Assembly: GCA_963727845.1 (NCBI GenBank)
Contig: CAVSHI010000002.1
Coordinates: 1,302,001 to 1,366,000 of the forward strand
Source: JBEKTW01 sp963727845
GTDB taxonomy: Bacteria > Bacteroidota > Ignavibacteria > UBA10030 > SZUA-254
Reading direction: 5' to 3'
DNA length: 64,000 bases
In this document: positions 24,597-34,586 of the stretch, piece after piece
Numbering within the stretch: position 1 is the first letter of the stretch
Layout: every line of letters begins with the position of its first letter
Position numbers and translations under genes: made by a program
The notes under the pieces: generated by a model
What the model was told of the DNA's origin: nothing
Databases searched by the model: none
Seen by the model: only the letters and a program-made list of their open reading frames with translations

Positions 24597-26681
24597 TCAC
24601 CGAATCTCGAGAGCTGACAATGAATGCGGTGGGATGGTGATGCTGAAACCGCTCTGGATCGGGCCGATATTCACCTCATGCACCATAACATTATTAGCGT
24701 CTTTTTCATTGGTGGCATCGATCGACGGGCCAGTCAATTCCCATATCGCCGCTTGCTGGGGCAATAGACCATTCAATGAGATGGCGGCGCTCGCCGAGCG
24801 GACCATGTCTTTGTTTTCGATAATAAGACAGACCTTGTATTTCTTCCCGGAGGAATCATTAGGGTCAGTTGGGATGAGGCTGCGACTCGCATTAACGCTA
24901 AGATATGGGACGGCGGGGCAAACACGCGGGATGAATTTACTGAGCGTTACATCCCGAAAGAAGGCGCGCCCGGAAATCGCGCCCTTCCCGCTCACTCTCC
25001 TTACGGTTATCTGGATCCTCTTCGCGTCCGGCAGAGTAACATAATCCGCCTCAACCTTCGTCCAGTCCTGGGTTCCCCAGACTTCCGGAGTATAAGTCAA
25101 GGAGTGGGTCGCATCCCACCCGCGAGCATCACCGATTTGAAAACGAACGCCGCTTCCCGACTCTAACTGCTCCGTTCTGATCCAGCCTGTTAAGTGGTAA
25201 CCCGCATTCGGATCGGCGGGCATGGTTTGGTAGGCATGGTAGTAATTTACATCTTCGCCGGACTGAAAATCAATCTTGAGGACTTCTCCGGTCATGCTCT
25301 GGACAACACCCCTCGGTTGATTGAGTGTCCAGTGGGCACCGATGGGAGTGTCCCCCCCGAGCGATTGCCGTTGCGTTCCTTTTCCCTTTTCCGGGGTCAC
25401 CCCGTACCCACCATCAGTTTCGTACGCATCGCACTGAACCTGTGCATTGATTAACTCCTGACCAAAATGATCGTGGTAAAGTTGAAAGACATAGTACGGT
25501 GGACGCTCTACAAGGTTGTTATTCCGATACGTGAAACCCTTGACGATTCCCCAGTATTCATTGGCAAATTGCCAAAAATTTGCCATAGCGATATTGTTCT
25601 TTGGTTGCAGAAACACTCTGATCATTTCTCCCACCAGGAGTGCATCGCCCAGCGTGTATCGATATGGAACCGGCTTATCCTGTACAATTTCCCCGTTGAA
25701 TTCGGTAACGGCAATAGGTACCGATCGGCCATGACACTCCTGGTTAGTTAGAGCATTAATTTCATCGTAGTAATCTTGAATCTGCGAAGTGCTTGCAAGA
25801 GCAACTTCGAAGAGGGAATTTGCATCGGGGATACCATCATTGCGATTGTAGCTTGGTATGTAACAGTGATGAATGACAAAATCCACATTCCCGTTAGCAG
25901 CCTCCAACACCCCGCGCCCCCAATCACTGAGCGGAGGAAATCCTGTTGCAACAACCGCTCCGAGCTTGATATGAGGATCAACGGCCTTCATAGCTTCTTG
26001 ATAAGCAAGGTAATTCTTGCCATACTCAGACGCAGACATCCGCTTACCATGATGGTCGCCATGATGGGTCTCGTTCCCATACTCAAACCAAACCACGTTC
26101 CACCGCTTTGAGGAGCCGTCCTTCGTCCGTTGACTCGCCCACTGATGTTTTCCATCGTCAGCGGTGTTCAGGTATTCAACTAGATCGGCTGCATCCTGAG
26201 GTGTTCCAAAGTAATCAGAGACAGTAATAACGGGCACGGAATTCATTGACTCACATAAGCGGAGGAATTCCGGTAAACCGAATTGTTGGTCCGGACAACT
26301 GGCAACCGGACCAATCGTTTTCTTCCAATCAAACAGATGGGCGGCACAGCCGCCCGGCCACCGAGCGACGGTCATATTCGCATTTTTCGCAAGCATGATC
26401 ATTTCGGGGACTGGACGGCTTTGGGCCGGGTCCCACATCCCGGCAGCCCGATTAGAATAGTCAGGTGTTGCGTCACTCCATGCCCCCTTTTGATACCCGA
26501 GCATATTGTCTCCAAAAACCATCTGGTTGACGTTGCCAAGAACTTCGTTCACATTGACCTGGATCGAGGCTGTTCGAGGTTGGGCAAGGAGCACGCCCGC
26601 CGTTAGGGAGAAAAGCAAAGCGAACCACCCAAGAAGGTGGATAGGTCGAGAAGGATGCGTAGTCGTCATAGCCGTGTTCAT
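24597..26681 (-). CDS. GH51-like alpha-L-arabinofuranosidase-type glycosidase, secreted
   Basis: 694 residues with a signal segment (LLGWFALLFSLTAGVLLAQ, residues 16-34). The catalytic barrel shows ARWPGG (110), WFEYGNE with putative acid/base E204, and AVTEFNGE with putative nucleophile E327, the GH51 layout. A beta-sandwich region follows, roughly residues 460-690, ending in PPHSLSALEIR. No T9SS domain is visible, so it is probably periplasmic. Within a polysaccharide locus such hydrolases trim or release nascent polymer (compare PslG); that role is inferred. It starts 27 nt before a glycosyltransferase stop. Confidence 0.8.
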   Translation of the reverse strand: MNTAMTTTHPSRPIHLLGWFALLFSLTAGVLLAQPRTASIQVNVNEVLGNVNQMVFGDNMLGYQKGAWSDATPDYSNRAAGMWDPAQSRPVPEMIMLAKNANMTVARWPGGCAAHLFDWKKTIGPVASCPDQQFGLPEFLRLCESMNSVPVITVSDYFGTPQDAADLVEYLNTADDGKHQWASQRTKDGSSKRWNVVWFEYGNETHHGDHHGKRMSASEYGKNYLAYQEAMKAVDPHIKLGAVVATGFPPLSDWGRGVLEAANGNVDFVIHHCYIPSYNRNDGIPDANSLFEVALASTSQIQDYYDEINALTNQECHGRSVPIAVTEFNGEIVQDKPVPYRYTLGDALLVGEMIRVFLQPKNNIAMANFWQFANEYWGIVKGFTYRNNNLVERPPYYVFQLYHDHFGQELINAQVQCDAYETDGGYGVTPEKGKGTQRQSLGGDTPIGAHWTLNQPRGVVQSMTGEVLKIDFQSGEDVNYYHAYQTMPADPNAGYHLTGWIRTEQLESGSGVRFQIGDARGWDATHSLTYTPEVWGTQDWTKVEADYVTLPDAKRIQITVRRVSGKGAISGRAFFRDVTLSKFIPRVCPAVPYLSVNASRSLIPTDPNDSSGKKYKVCLIIENKDMVRSASAAISLNGLLPQQAAIWELTGPSIDATNEKDANNVMVHEVNIGPIQSGFSITIPPHSLSALEIR

Positions 26682-26707
26682 TCAACAATAATGAGACAAA
26701 GGGAGTT

Positions 26708-27820
26708 TCATGATGGACTACAATAAAGCCCGGCATATTGGGCCGCAATTGTGTGCCAATCGAATTGTTTCTCGCAATGATAGTACAATTGGTCCGCTAC
26801 TAGACCTGCATGGACGTCCATGAGGGCTGTCTCCAATTTGTCCAGCAAGTCAGAAGGTGTTGAAAGCGAGAAGGCATACTTGTACCCCAACCCGACGATT
26901 CCGAGATTCTCGGGAATATCGGAGCACACCACTGTCTTCTTGCACGATATTGCTTCGAGCAACATCATCGACATAGCTTCCACCTCGGACGGAAAGACAA
27001 AGAGCCTGCAGTTGCGTATAAGCTCAAGCAACACAGGCTTGGGGACCAATTTTTCGAAGAGAATGATGCGGCTGTCGCTCCCGCGCATCTGTTCGATCTT
27101 TCTTGCGTAGCCCGGATCATGAGTAAAGTCACCAACAACAAGGAGCTTTTCCGTAAAATTTCCTTCTTTGTACGCGGCAAGGAGATGGTGCAATCCCTTT
27201 GTGGAATCCAGCCTGCCGCACGCGAACATGAGATATCCATACCTGTCAACACCGAATTCTCCCAGGTCGAGTGAAGCAGTGTGTTCATCGTTGTGGGTAG
27301 TATCAATACCGTTTGGAATATACGAAATCGGTTTTGACACAACGGACATCATCGCAACGACCTTTGAATGCGAAACCAACGTCAGAGCAACGCAGCATCG
27401 AACGAACGCCCGCTCGGATATTCTCAAGAAAATCCTTGCAGCGAATCCCCATTTTGTCCTTTGATACGGGTCGCCGTGAAATGTGCCAATAATCCTCACT
27501 CTTCTCCTTAGCCTTAACAAGATGCAGAAGAGACCGAAATCGGAATTGTGCACGTGGGCTACTTGGTATTCCCCTCCCTTGATAAGAAAGTGAAGTGCGC
27601 AGAAAAGGAAATATGAAAAAGGTTTGAGGTGCTTGCCCTTGAGGGCGGGAAGATAAATATAGTGGATATTCCTCTCACATTTCATCGTGGGGGGATCTGT
27701 TTTCATCAGATAGACGAAGTATTGGTTTGATTGCGGAAGACATGGGAGAAGCTGTTCAACAACCCGATCGGCCCCGGCTGTCGCAGGGATTTTTTTTATC
27801 CCCAGGATTGCGATTTTCAT
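26708..27820 (-). CDS. Family 4 glycosyltransferase
   Basis: 370 residues with GT-B layout. N-terminal LGIKKIPATAGADRVVEQLLP acceptor region; C-terminal donor region with FACGRLDSTKGLHHLL and VFPSEVEAMSMMLLEAISC (the E-x7-E motif). GT4 enzymes retain the anomeric configuration and use NDP-sugars at the cytoplasmic face. Donor and acceptor cannot be assigned. It is one of six GT4-type genes in the locus and follows the radical SAM gene by 45 nt. Confidence 0.88.
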   Translation of the reverse strand: MKIAILGIKKIPATAGADRVVEQLLPCLPQSNQYFVYLMKTDPPTMKCERNIHYIYLPALKGKHLKPFSYFLFCALHFLIKGGEYQVAHVHNSDFGLFCILLRLRRRVRIIGTFHGDPYQRTKWGFAARIFLRISERAFVRCCVALTLVSHSKVVAMMSVVSKPISYIPNGIDTTHNDEHTASLDLGEFGVDRYGYLMFACGRLDSTKGLHHLLAAYKEGNFTEKLLVVGDFTHDPGYARKIEQMRGSDSRIILFEKLVPKPVLLELIRNCRLFVFPSEVEAMSMMLLEAISCKKTVVCSDIPENLGIVGLGYKYAFSLSTPSDLLDKLETALMDVHAGLVADQLYYHCEKQFDWHTIAAQYAGLYCSPS

Positions 27821-27865
27821 TTATGCTCCCATCCCGGGCACATTGCGCCGGGGAACTGGACCGGC

Positions 27866-28996
27866 TTATCTGTTGAAGAAATCATCGAACTGGGAATAAT
27901 GGCGGCTCTCCGCCGGCTGTATTGTCCTCTTCTCAGCGGTATCCAAGTACGAAGTTCTCTTTGCGACCTTCTCATCCCGATAGACAATCGAATAGTCCAC
28001 GTACCGGTCATAATGAATGGGCAACCTTAGCGTCGCTTTGATCTTGTTGAGAATGACCCACATCGTAACTCCCAGCTTTGGCAATTTGGCAAAATGTTTG
28101 TTACGCATTGCAGTCTTGGCTGAAGCGACCATCCAGCAGTTTTGCGTGCATGAAGCCACCTTGGACCTGATTCCATTCGAGGGATTGCCGCGGTAGATCT
28201 CGTCCCAGGTTTGCTCTTTGAGGTTTCCCATCAGGAGATCGTTCCTCACATTGCACGCATAGACATCGGACCATGGATCGACGAAGATGAAGTCGCTTCC
28301 GGCGGTGCAGGGAATCAACCGGTCATGTCCCAGAACTTTGGCAATGAGTCCAAGATTCAGATAGGCCCGGAACCAGTTCTTGACCGACCATGATTTCAGC
28401 ATTTCTGTTATGAGATTTTCGATCTTTCTGGCGACCTGAAGCCGGTCGTAAATGAAATTGTCGTTCTTATGGAACTGGAAAGCATTATGCAAAGCCGAGG
28501 TTGCGAATTCCACGTTGAATTCCTGCGAAAGGTGATAAAGCTCGACTATATCATTGATGTTCTCGTCCTGAAACGTGGTGGCGAAACCCAGGTCCCGGCC
28601 TCCGGCCTCGACCAGTCCTTTCATGGCCTCGAGTTTTTTCTGAAACCCGTCCTTCTCACCTCGGATGCGGTTGTTCAACGCCTCGAAGCCCTCGACGCTT
28701 ATGCGAATCTTGATGTCCGGGTATTTCTTGACGATGGGCAGGAGGACATCTCCGTGCAATCCATTCGTGCTGATTTCGAGCTTCTTTGTCTTCGGATAGA
28801 GAATGTCGCAAATCTCCATGAGGTCGGCTCTCAGCGTTGGTTCTCCACCGGTGATATTGAGATAGTCAAAGCCATCGGGAAGCTTGCTCAGGATGGCGGC
28901 CGAGACTTCGTAGTCGGGATGCGTGGGGTATTTCCAGATGTAGCACATCGAGCAGCGGGAATCGCAACGATATGTTGTGATGACAGACAGATCCAT
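27866..28996 (-). CDS. Radical SAM/SPASM-type protein in polysaccharide locus
   Basis: 376 residues. [4Fe-4S] motif CDSRCSMC (C11, C15, C18) is followed by NITGGEPTLR, ISTNGLHGD and the SAM/TIM-barrel strand IRISVEG. The C-terminus has additional cysteines in PCTAGSDFIFVDPWSDVYACN and CTQNCW, consistent with a SPASM auxiliary cluster. Such enzymes modify peptides, sugars or cofactors by radical chemistry. Neighbours are glycosyltransferases, so a sugar or lipid-carrier modification is plausible, but no substrate can be read. The start MDLSVITTYRC is the family start. Confidence 0.87.
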   Translation of the reverse strand: MDLSVITTYRCDSRCSMCYIWKYPTHPDYEVSAAILSKLPDGFDYLNITGGEPTLRADLMEICDILYPKTKKLEISTNGLHGDVLLPIVKKYPDIKIRISVEGFEALNNRIRGEKDGFQKKLEAMKGLVEAGGRDLGFATTFQDENINDIVELYHLSQEFNVEFATSALHNAFQFHKNDNFIYDRLQVARKIENLITEMLKSWSVKNWFRAYLNLGLIAKVLGHDRLIPCTAGSDFIFVDPWSDVYACNVRNDLLMGNLKEQTWDEIYRGNPSNGIRSKVASCTQNCWMVASAKTAMRNKHFAKLPKLGVTMWVILNKIKATLRLPIHYDRYVDYSIVYRDEKVAKRTSYLDTAEKRTIQPAESRHYSQFDDFFNR

Positions 28997-29163
28997 GGAG
29001 TATTCCTAAAAGAACGATAGCATTAACATGATCAAGATCCCTCCGACCAAGATCCAATATAGTGAGGTGAACGGGCAAAAACAAGCTCACAATGAGTTAG
29101 CGGCATTCAATGACGGATTATTCTGAAAAGATATGGACAGAAGACGGCTTTCCAACCAGAACT

Positions 29164-30393
29164 TCACTGGAGGGACAAGTACAACTCGTGAATCGTTTGA
29201 TAATGACGTTGAGGATCAAACTCCTTCAGCGCGATTTCCCTTGCCGCAATTCCCATTTCTTTGCGCGTGTCTGGCCGGGCCATAAGATAGGCGATTTTGT
29301 CTGCCAGCAATTCGGGTGAGCGGGATTTCACAATGAAACCGGTCTTACCGTCCGAGACAAGTTCCGGCAAACCGCCAAGGTCCGTCGCAACTACCGGTTT
29401 GGCGGACGCCATACTCTCCATGACGCTGTACGGACAATTCTCATACCACTCAGAAGGGACGACGACGAGGGAACATTCTGCAACGGATCGGGCAAGAACC
29501 TCACCAGTGATCCTGCCGAGAAATGTGACATTTGCAAGCCCCTCTCCCCGAACAAACTTCATCAGTTCCTGCTTCTGGTTCCCATCCCCGGCGATCAAGA
29601 ACTTGATGTTCCTGAGCGACGAAGCAGATCTCAGCAGAGTATGGACGCCCTTCCAGGGTTCAAGACCGCCAAAGTACAGCACATAGCCGCCGTCAGCGCT
29701 GTTTTTCACCGGATTTGGCTTGTCTTTTGGCAGCGGGTTGCGGACAAATGAAAGCCGGGAAGTTTCCCAACCGAATTCTTCGAACTTGGACTTCAGAAAT
29801 CGGCTCGGGGCCACGAACGCTGAAACCCGGCCTGTAATGTTCATTACCCCGTGGGAATACGCCTCGGCCGTCGCCAGGACACTCGCCGGCAGTGATTCCT
29901 TCTTGCATGTATGAAAAGTACAGTTGTAAAACCTTCCAGCCAGGCAACGCTCACAAATCTCTCCGTGTGAAAGGAAGTGGGTATTCGGACAGAGGAGTTT
30001 GTAATCGTGGAGCGTCCAGACTACAGGAATCTTTCTTCTGGCCAGTTCGAAGAGAACCGAGGGTGTCAGATGTGCGTGAATGTTGTGCACGTGGGCGACA
30101 TCCGGCTTAATTTCATCGAGAAGAGCTGCAATCTTTTTTCGAGCTCCCCTGGAGTAGATGCTCCTTGACATCACTTTGAAGCCCGTGATGATGTTCTTTT
30201 GGGCGTTCAGCTGAGCATAGTCGATCTGCTCGACAAAAAACCGTTCTTCAGGGCAAGGAAGGTTCAAAGGGTGTTTCATCCCGAAGAAAGAAATACCGTG
30301 ACCGTGGGACCGAAGAATGTCGGCCAGGGTAAACATGTACGTACAATCCCCACCACGGTAGTAGTGGAAGGTATTCACCATGAGGACGTTCAT
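29164..30393 (-). CDS. Family 4 glycosyltransferase
   Basis: 409 residues. N-terminal NTFHYYRGGDCTYMFTLADIL is the classical GT4 opening with a glycine-rich loop. HVHNIHAHLTPSV, a CxxC-containing CERCLAGRFYNCTFHTCKK insert (residues 142-162), LYFGGLEPWKGVHTLL and VVPSEWYENCPYSVMESMA (E-x7-E) follow. The cysteine cluster may bind metal and is found in a subset of GT4 enzymes. Donor sugar unknown. A gap of 167 nt separates it from the radical SAM gene. Confidence 0.9.
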   Translation of the reverse strand: MNVLMVNTFHYYRGGDCTYMFTLADILRSHGHGISFFGMKHPLNLPCPEERFFVEQIDYAQLNAQKNIITGFKVMSRSIYSRGARKKIAALLDEIKPDVAHVHNIHAHLTPSVLFELARRKIPVVWTLHDYKLLCPNTHFLSHGEICERCLAGRFYNCTFHTCKKESLPASVLATAEAYSHGVMNITGRVSAFVAPSRFLKSKFEEFGWETSRLSFVRNPLPKDKPNPVKNSADGGYVLYFGGLEPWKGVHTLLRSASSLRNIKFLIAGDGNQKQELMKFVRGEGLANVTFLGRITGEVLARSVAECSLVVVPSEWYENCPYSVMESMASAKPVVATDLGGLPELVSDGKTGFIVKSRSPELLADKIAYLMARPDTRKEMGIAAREIALKEFDPQRHYQTIHELYLSLQ

Positions 30394-30470
30394 CGACCTT
30401 CTCCGAAGTCGGCCTTCGCCTCATCTTGGATTGGGGAATTGACTGGATGTGGGTTCTCGGAGTCCAATGC

Positions 30471-31565
30471 CTATGCGTTCAGAAGTCCAGCGTACAAGTT
30501 TGTATAACCATCGACCATTCGTGCTACTGAAAAATCTTCAAGTATGCGCCTCCGACCTTCCATACCCATATGATGCGCTTCCTCAGGATTCTCTTTGAGC
30601 CAGATCAGTTTGTCACACAGTTTATCGACACTCTCGAAGGGAACAAAAAAACCGGTGACGGCGTCTTGCACCAGCTCGTCATTTCCCCCGCCGCTATAAC
30701 ACAACACAGGCAATTCGGACACCATGTATTCCATGATGCTATTGGAAATTCCCTCCTTACAAACCCTCAGATTTGTCAGCAGGACACCCGCGTCCGCAGT
30801 CCGTAGGTACGGCATAACATCGATTCCCGCCTCCGGAAAGTGGCAGAGAGATTGGACATTGAGATCTTCCGCCAGCCGTACCACCTCCTCACGACGAGGA
30901 CCCTGCCCAATGGCCAGGAACGACCAATCACCCGAAGAGCCTCCCGTAGACAAGTGCGAAGCCGCACGAATAAACGTTGAGAAGTCCTTCATTTCATGCA
31001 TGCGCGCCGCCATCACAACGGAAAACTTCCCATGCTTCGTTTTGCCGTTGCTTCTTGGCTTTGGCACTCTTTCCGGGTCAAACCCGTTATGGATTACCAT
31101 CCCTCGAGGTGGTTTGAGAGCGTAGGCATTGAGTCCGGCGAGACTGTTGGCAACAACTCTGTCTGCAACTGAATATGAAATCGCGGTTCGATAGCGGTGC
31201 CTTTTCCATATTTCGCCTGAGCGTATCGTGCTGTCGACAAGGGGTATCCCTAACATCTTGCAGAAGGGAAAAACCATCCATGTGCTCAGGTGCCCCCATG
31301 AATGGACGAGATCCGGCTTGAATGAGTTTATCTGACTCCACAATGTGAAAAATGGCGAGACATCATATCTAAATTTCCTCTTCTTAAGAACAGTCCGCAC
31401 GCCATAATTCTCAATTACGGAGAGGAAGTCCCCTCCTTCCAGAGCGATCAGATGCTTAGTCCAATTGTCTGGCAAATACCTGAGAAGGAGAGCAAGCTGT
31501 CGTTCAGCTCCTCCTGCTCCCAACGCATCAGCCAGAAACAATATCTTCCTACCATGGCCGGGCAC
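30471..31565 (-). CDS. Family 4 glycosyltransferase
   Basis: 364 residues. LFLADALGAGGAERQLALLL near the N-terminus (acceptor loop), SWGHLSTWMVFPFCK, VVMAARMHEMKDFSTFI and GVLLTNLRVCKEGISNSIMEYM in the donor domain fit GT4. It starts one base after the adjacent epimerase stop, so the two are translated together. Donor unknown; as the nearest epimerase is WbpP-like, GalNAc or GalNAcA transfer is a reasonable guess. Confidence 0.9.
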   Translation of the reverse strand: MPGHGRKILFLADALGAGGAERQLALLLRYLPDNWTKHLIALEGGDFLSVIENYGVRTVLKKRKFRYDVSPFFTLWSQINSFKPDLVHSWGHLSTWMVFPFCKMLGIPLVDSTIRSGEIWKRHRYRTAISYSVADRVVANSLAGLNAYALKPPRGMVIHNGFDPERVPKPRSNGKTKHGKFSVVMAARMHEMKDFSTFIRAASHLSTGGSSGDWSFLAIGQGPRREEVVRLAEDLNVQSLCHFPEAGIDVMPYLRTADAGVLLTNLRVCKEGISNSIMEYMVSELPVLCYSGGGNDELVQDAVTGFFVPFESVDKLCDKLIWLKENPEEAHHMGMEGRRRILEDFSVARMVDGYTNLYAGLLNA

Positions 31566-31566
31566 A

Positions 31567-32610
31567 CTACTTTGCCCCTAAATTGCGAACGAACCACTTC
31601 GCATACTTACGAAGGCCTTCTTCCACTGAATACCTCGGATGGTAACCGAGCACGTTGCGGGCTTTTGATATGTCGGCCAGTGAATGCCGAATATCCCCGG
31701 GGCGAAAGTCGGTGTAAACGGGCTCCGACTGAAGTCGGCGTCCCAGTTCTTCTGAAAGGTCATCCCGTATCGAGAGGTAGAGTTGGTCAAGCGTTATCTG
31801 TTGTGAAAACGCGATATTAAATACCGAACCGTACGCATCCTTGTTGCCCGTCGTGGCAGCAAGTAACGTAGCCTGAACTGTGTTTTCGATATAGCAGAAA
31901 TCGCGTGTGGTTTTCCCATCCCCATAAATGTATATGTTCTCGCCTTTGATCACCGCGTTGCACCATTTAGGAATGACGGCAGCATATTCACCATTCGGAT
32001 TTTGCCTTGGCCCAAATACATTGAAATAACGCAATCCTACGGCCTGAATGTCATAGATTTTTGAAAAGACATATCCGTACTGTTCGTCAACGAGTTTTGA
32101 CACGGCATAGGGCGACAAGGGATTGCCAAGAACAACCTCGACCTTTGGAAGACCTGGATGGTCTCCATACACGGAACTTGAGGAGGCATAAACGAATCTT
32201 TTCACACCGGAGTCCTTTGCGGCAATCAGCATATTCAGAAAGCCCGTTACATTGGAGTCATGTGTAGCTTTTGGGTCCTTAATTGACCTCGGAACTGAGC
32301 CAAGGGCTGCTTCATGCACTACAATATCCACATTCCTGCATGCTTCCCTGCAAAGCAAACTGTCACAGATGTCCCCCTTCACGAAGGAGAAGTTTTTACG
32401 AAGAGGTTCTTCGACAGTACTCAGGACATTTTCAACGTTCCAAGGACTTCCTGTGGCGAAATTGTCCAGGCCGACCACACGCTGATGGAGTCCGAGCAAT
32501 TCCTCAACCAAGTTGGATCCAATAAAACCCGCAGCGCCTGTCACCAGCCATGTCTTAGGCGACTGCTGGAGGTCCAGCTTCACTTGATCATATGGAATGA
32601 CATTATTCAC
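31567..32610 (-). CDS. wbpP: UDP-N-acetylglucosamine 4-epimerase, WbpP/TviC-like
   Basis: 347 residues. VTGAAGFIGSNLVEELL, LDNFATGSPWNVENV, EAALGSVPRSIKDP, YASSSSVYGDHPGLPK and SPYAVSK (catalytic Tyr/Lys) are the diagnostic stretches of the WbpP/TviC subgroup acting on N-acetylated UDP-hexoses. It would interconvert UDP-GlcNAc and UDP-GalNAc (or the uronic acids). The gene next to it (20 nt away) is a WbpO/TviB-like dehydrogenase, exactly the Vi/WbpO-WbpP pairing that makes UDP-GalNAcA. Confidence 0.88.
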   Translation of the reverse strand: MNNVIPYDQVKLDLQQSPKTWLVTGAAGFIGSNLVEELLGLHQRVVGLDNFATGSPWNVENVLSTVEEPLRKNFSFVKGDICDSLLCREACRNVDIVVHEAALGSVPRSIKDPKATHDSNVTGFLNMLIAAKDSGVKRFVYASSSSVYGDHPGLPKVEVVLGNPLSPYAVSKLVDEQYGYVFSKIYDIQAVGLRYFNVFGPRQNPNGEYAAVIPKWCNAVIKGENIYIYGDGKTTRDFCYIENTVQATLLAATTGNKDAYGSVFNIAFSQQITLDQLYLSIRDDLSEELGRRLQSEPVYTDFRPGDIRHSLADISKARNVLGYHPRYSVEEGLRKYAKWFVRNLGAK

Positions 32611-32630
32611 AACATTCTCCGGAATAATTT

Positions 32631-33951
32631 CTACAGGCGCCAGGCATGAAATCCCGCCTTAGAGAGAACTTTCATATCACAAATACCCTTGACGTCGATG
32701 ACGACGGCTTTCTTGTCCGCAAGGATCTTGATCTTGGCAAGATCCATCTGCCTTATAGTCTCATGCGCTACGGCGAATACCAGTGCCGCCGCAGGCTTCA
32801 GCTGTCGTATTGATACCAGCCGGATACCGTATTCCTTCCGGGCTTCTTCTGGGTCAGCCACAGGATCATAAACTTGCACCCCGGCTCCGTATTGCTGCAA
32901 TTCTCTCACAATGTCGATCACTTTCGTGTTCCGAAGGTCGCTGCAATTCTCTTTGAATGTGAATCCAAGGACCGTAATGATGCTGCCTCGAACCTGCTGA
33001 CCGGCACGGATCATTTCCTTAATCGTTTTCTGCGCAATGAATGTTCCCATTCCGTCGTTTATTCTCCGACCGGCCAGGATCACCTGCGGGATGTAGCCCA
33101 GCTTCTCGGCCTTGTGCGTGAGATAATATGGATCGACCCCGATACAGTGTCCTCCGACCAATCCTGGCTTGAAATTCAGGAAATTCCATTTTGTCCCTGC
33201 TGCTTTCAAAACCGACGCCGTGTCGATTTCCATGCGGTCGAATAATATGGCCAACTCATTGATCAAAGCAATGTTCAGATCCCGTTGAGTATTTTCGATA
33301 ACTTTGGCCGCTTCAGCGACTTTGATGCTTTCTGCCCGATGAACGCCGGCTTCAACAACGGATCCATAGACCCTCGCGATAATCTTCGAGCGATTCAGCG
33401 TCCTGCCCGGAGACAACCTTTTTGATTCTTGAGAATGTGTGTTCCTTGTCGCCGGGATTAATTCGTTCGGGACTGTATCCTACCTTGAAATCTCTGGGGC
33501 TCGTGAGGCCCGAGGCCTTTTCAAGTATCGGAACACAGATCTCTTCAGTCAATCCCGGGTACACCGTCGATTCATAGACAACGATATCTCCTCGTTTTAG
33601 GACGCGACCCACCGCTTCTGTGGCGCCCTGAAGAGCCATGATATTTGGTTGGTGTGCCTCATCGACCGGAGTGGGAACGGCGACGATATGGAAGTCCGCC
33701 TGTTTTAAGTCCGCAAGATGGTTCGTAAAGATTATAGTCGAACTCTCAAACTCCTTTAGGCTAATTTCATTGTTCCGGTCAAATCCCTTACGGAACTCCT
33801 CGATACGCCGCTCATTGATATCGAAACCGATAGTTTTGAACTTCTTCGCGAACGCAAGCGCAAGTGGCAAACCAACATAGCCGAGACCGATTACAGAGAT
33901 GACTCGTTGCCGGCTTCGCATCTCTTTTTGTAGTGACTTATGTGTTTTCAT
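32631..33951 (-). CDS. wbpO: UDP-N-acetyl-hexosamine 6-dehydrogenase, WbpO/TviB-like, one frameshift
   Basis: Two frames make one protein. From ATG 33951: ISVIGLGYVGLPLALAFAKKF, VPTPVDEAHQPN, YESTVYPGLTEE to VSGQDAESLE. After skipping one base near 33384 the frame continues IIARVYGSVVEAGVHRAESIK, AKVIENTQRDLNIALINE, the catalytic cysteine in GLVGGHCIGVDPYYL, then a normal C-terminus. Corrected length about 440 residues, the family norm. It oxidises UDP-GlcNAc or UDP-GalNAc at C6. Uncorrected, the enzyme would lose its catalytic half, so sequence error or recent inactivation must be separated. Confidence 0.8.
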
Positions 33952-34586
33952 ATCATTGGGATGTTTGGTGTCGTTCGAAGAATTTCCATGGTCGGTAGAG
34001 TATTGATATTATTTTTCGTGAATGATCTTCACATTAATCGAGCCCAAGCTGACGTTCGCTTCGCCCATTACAAGCTGATCGACAATGTCGCACATGCTAA
34101 AGCCAGCCTCCTTCACCGAGTATCTCCTGCTTGTGATAAAAGAACATTGAACCAAAAAGCCAGTCGGATATTCGCAAATTGCGGTGGTTTCAAGTATTGC
34201 CGAAACCCGTCCTAGCAGCATTTGCGCCCTCGCAAATTTCCGGCAGATTCAATTCCCCACATTTATCATGAATATAAGCCTTTTCCGCGAAAGTTGAAAC
34301 AATTTTTTGCGTTGTCGAACTCCAATCCTGGAAGAACAGAGCGTCATCAGAGAGAAGAGAAGATATATTTGTTCGCACCTATCAACACCAATAGAATCTC
34401 TCGCTAGGGCGAAACCTCAACAGCTAATCCTACGGTGCATCCCAATACGGCGACGCTTCCCTTCGGGCTCACTGAGTTCTTTTCAAGCTCTTCAGGCAGT
34501 GTCCCACATTGGTTCAGAGATGACCAGTGGTGCCAAAGAACGGATAGACCGGGGTATTTTAGGCGGCATTCTTACTGAATTGCAAA
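33952..34586. other. 635-nt gene-free gap
   Basis: Short minus-strand frames exist (for example 34009-34221) but none has a recognisable domain, a good ribosome site or sensible codon pattern. No repeat family seen elsewhere in the window occurs here. It may contain the promoter for the wbpO-wbpP group and degraded coding remnants. Confidence 0.5.

Noticed and set aside
32631..33951. Programmed frameshifting in wbpO, PTPS, SDR, MltD and carboxyltransferase genes
   Set aside because: No slippery heptamer, stop-codon context or shared structure is present at the breaks, and both +1 and -1 types occur; sequence error or decay explains them better.
34009..34378. Two short minus-strand frames in the gap 33952-34586
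   Set aside because: No domain, no ribosome site and no continuity between them; treated as non-coding.
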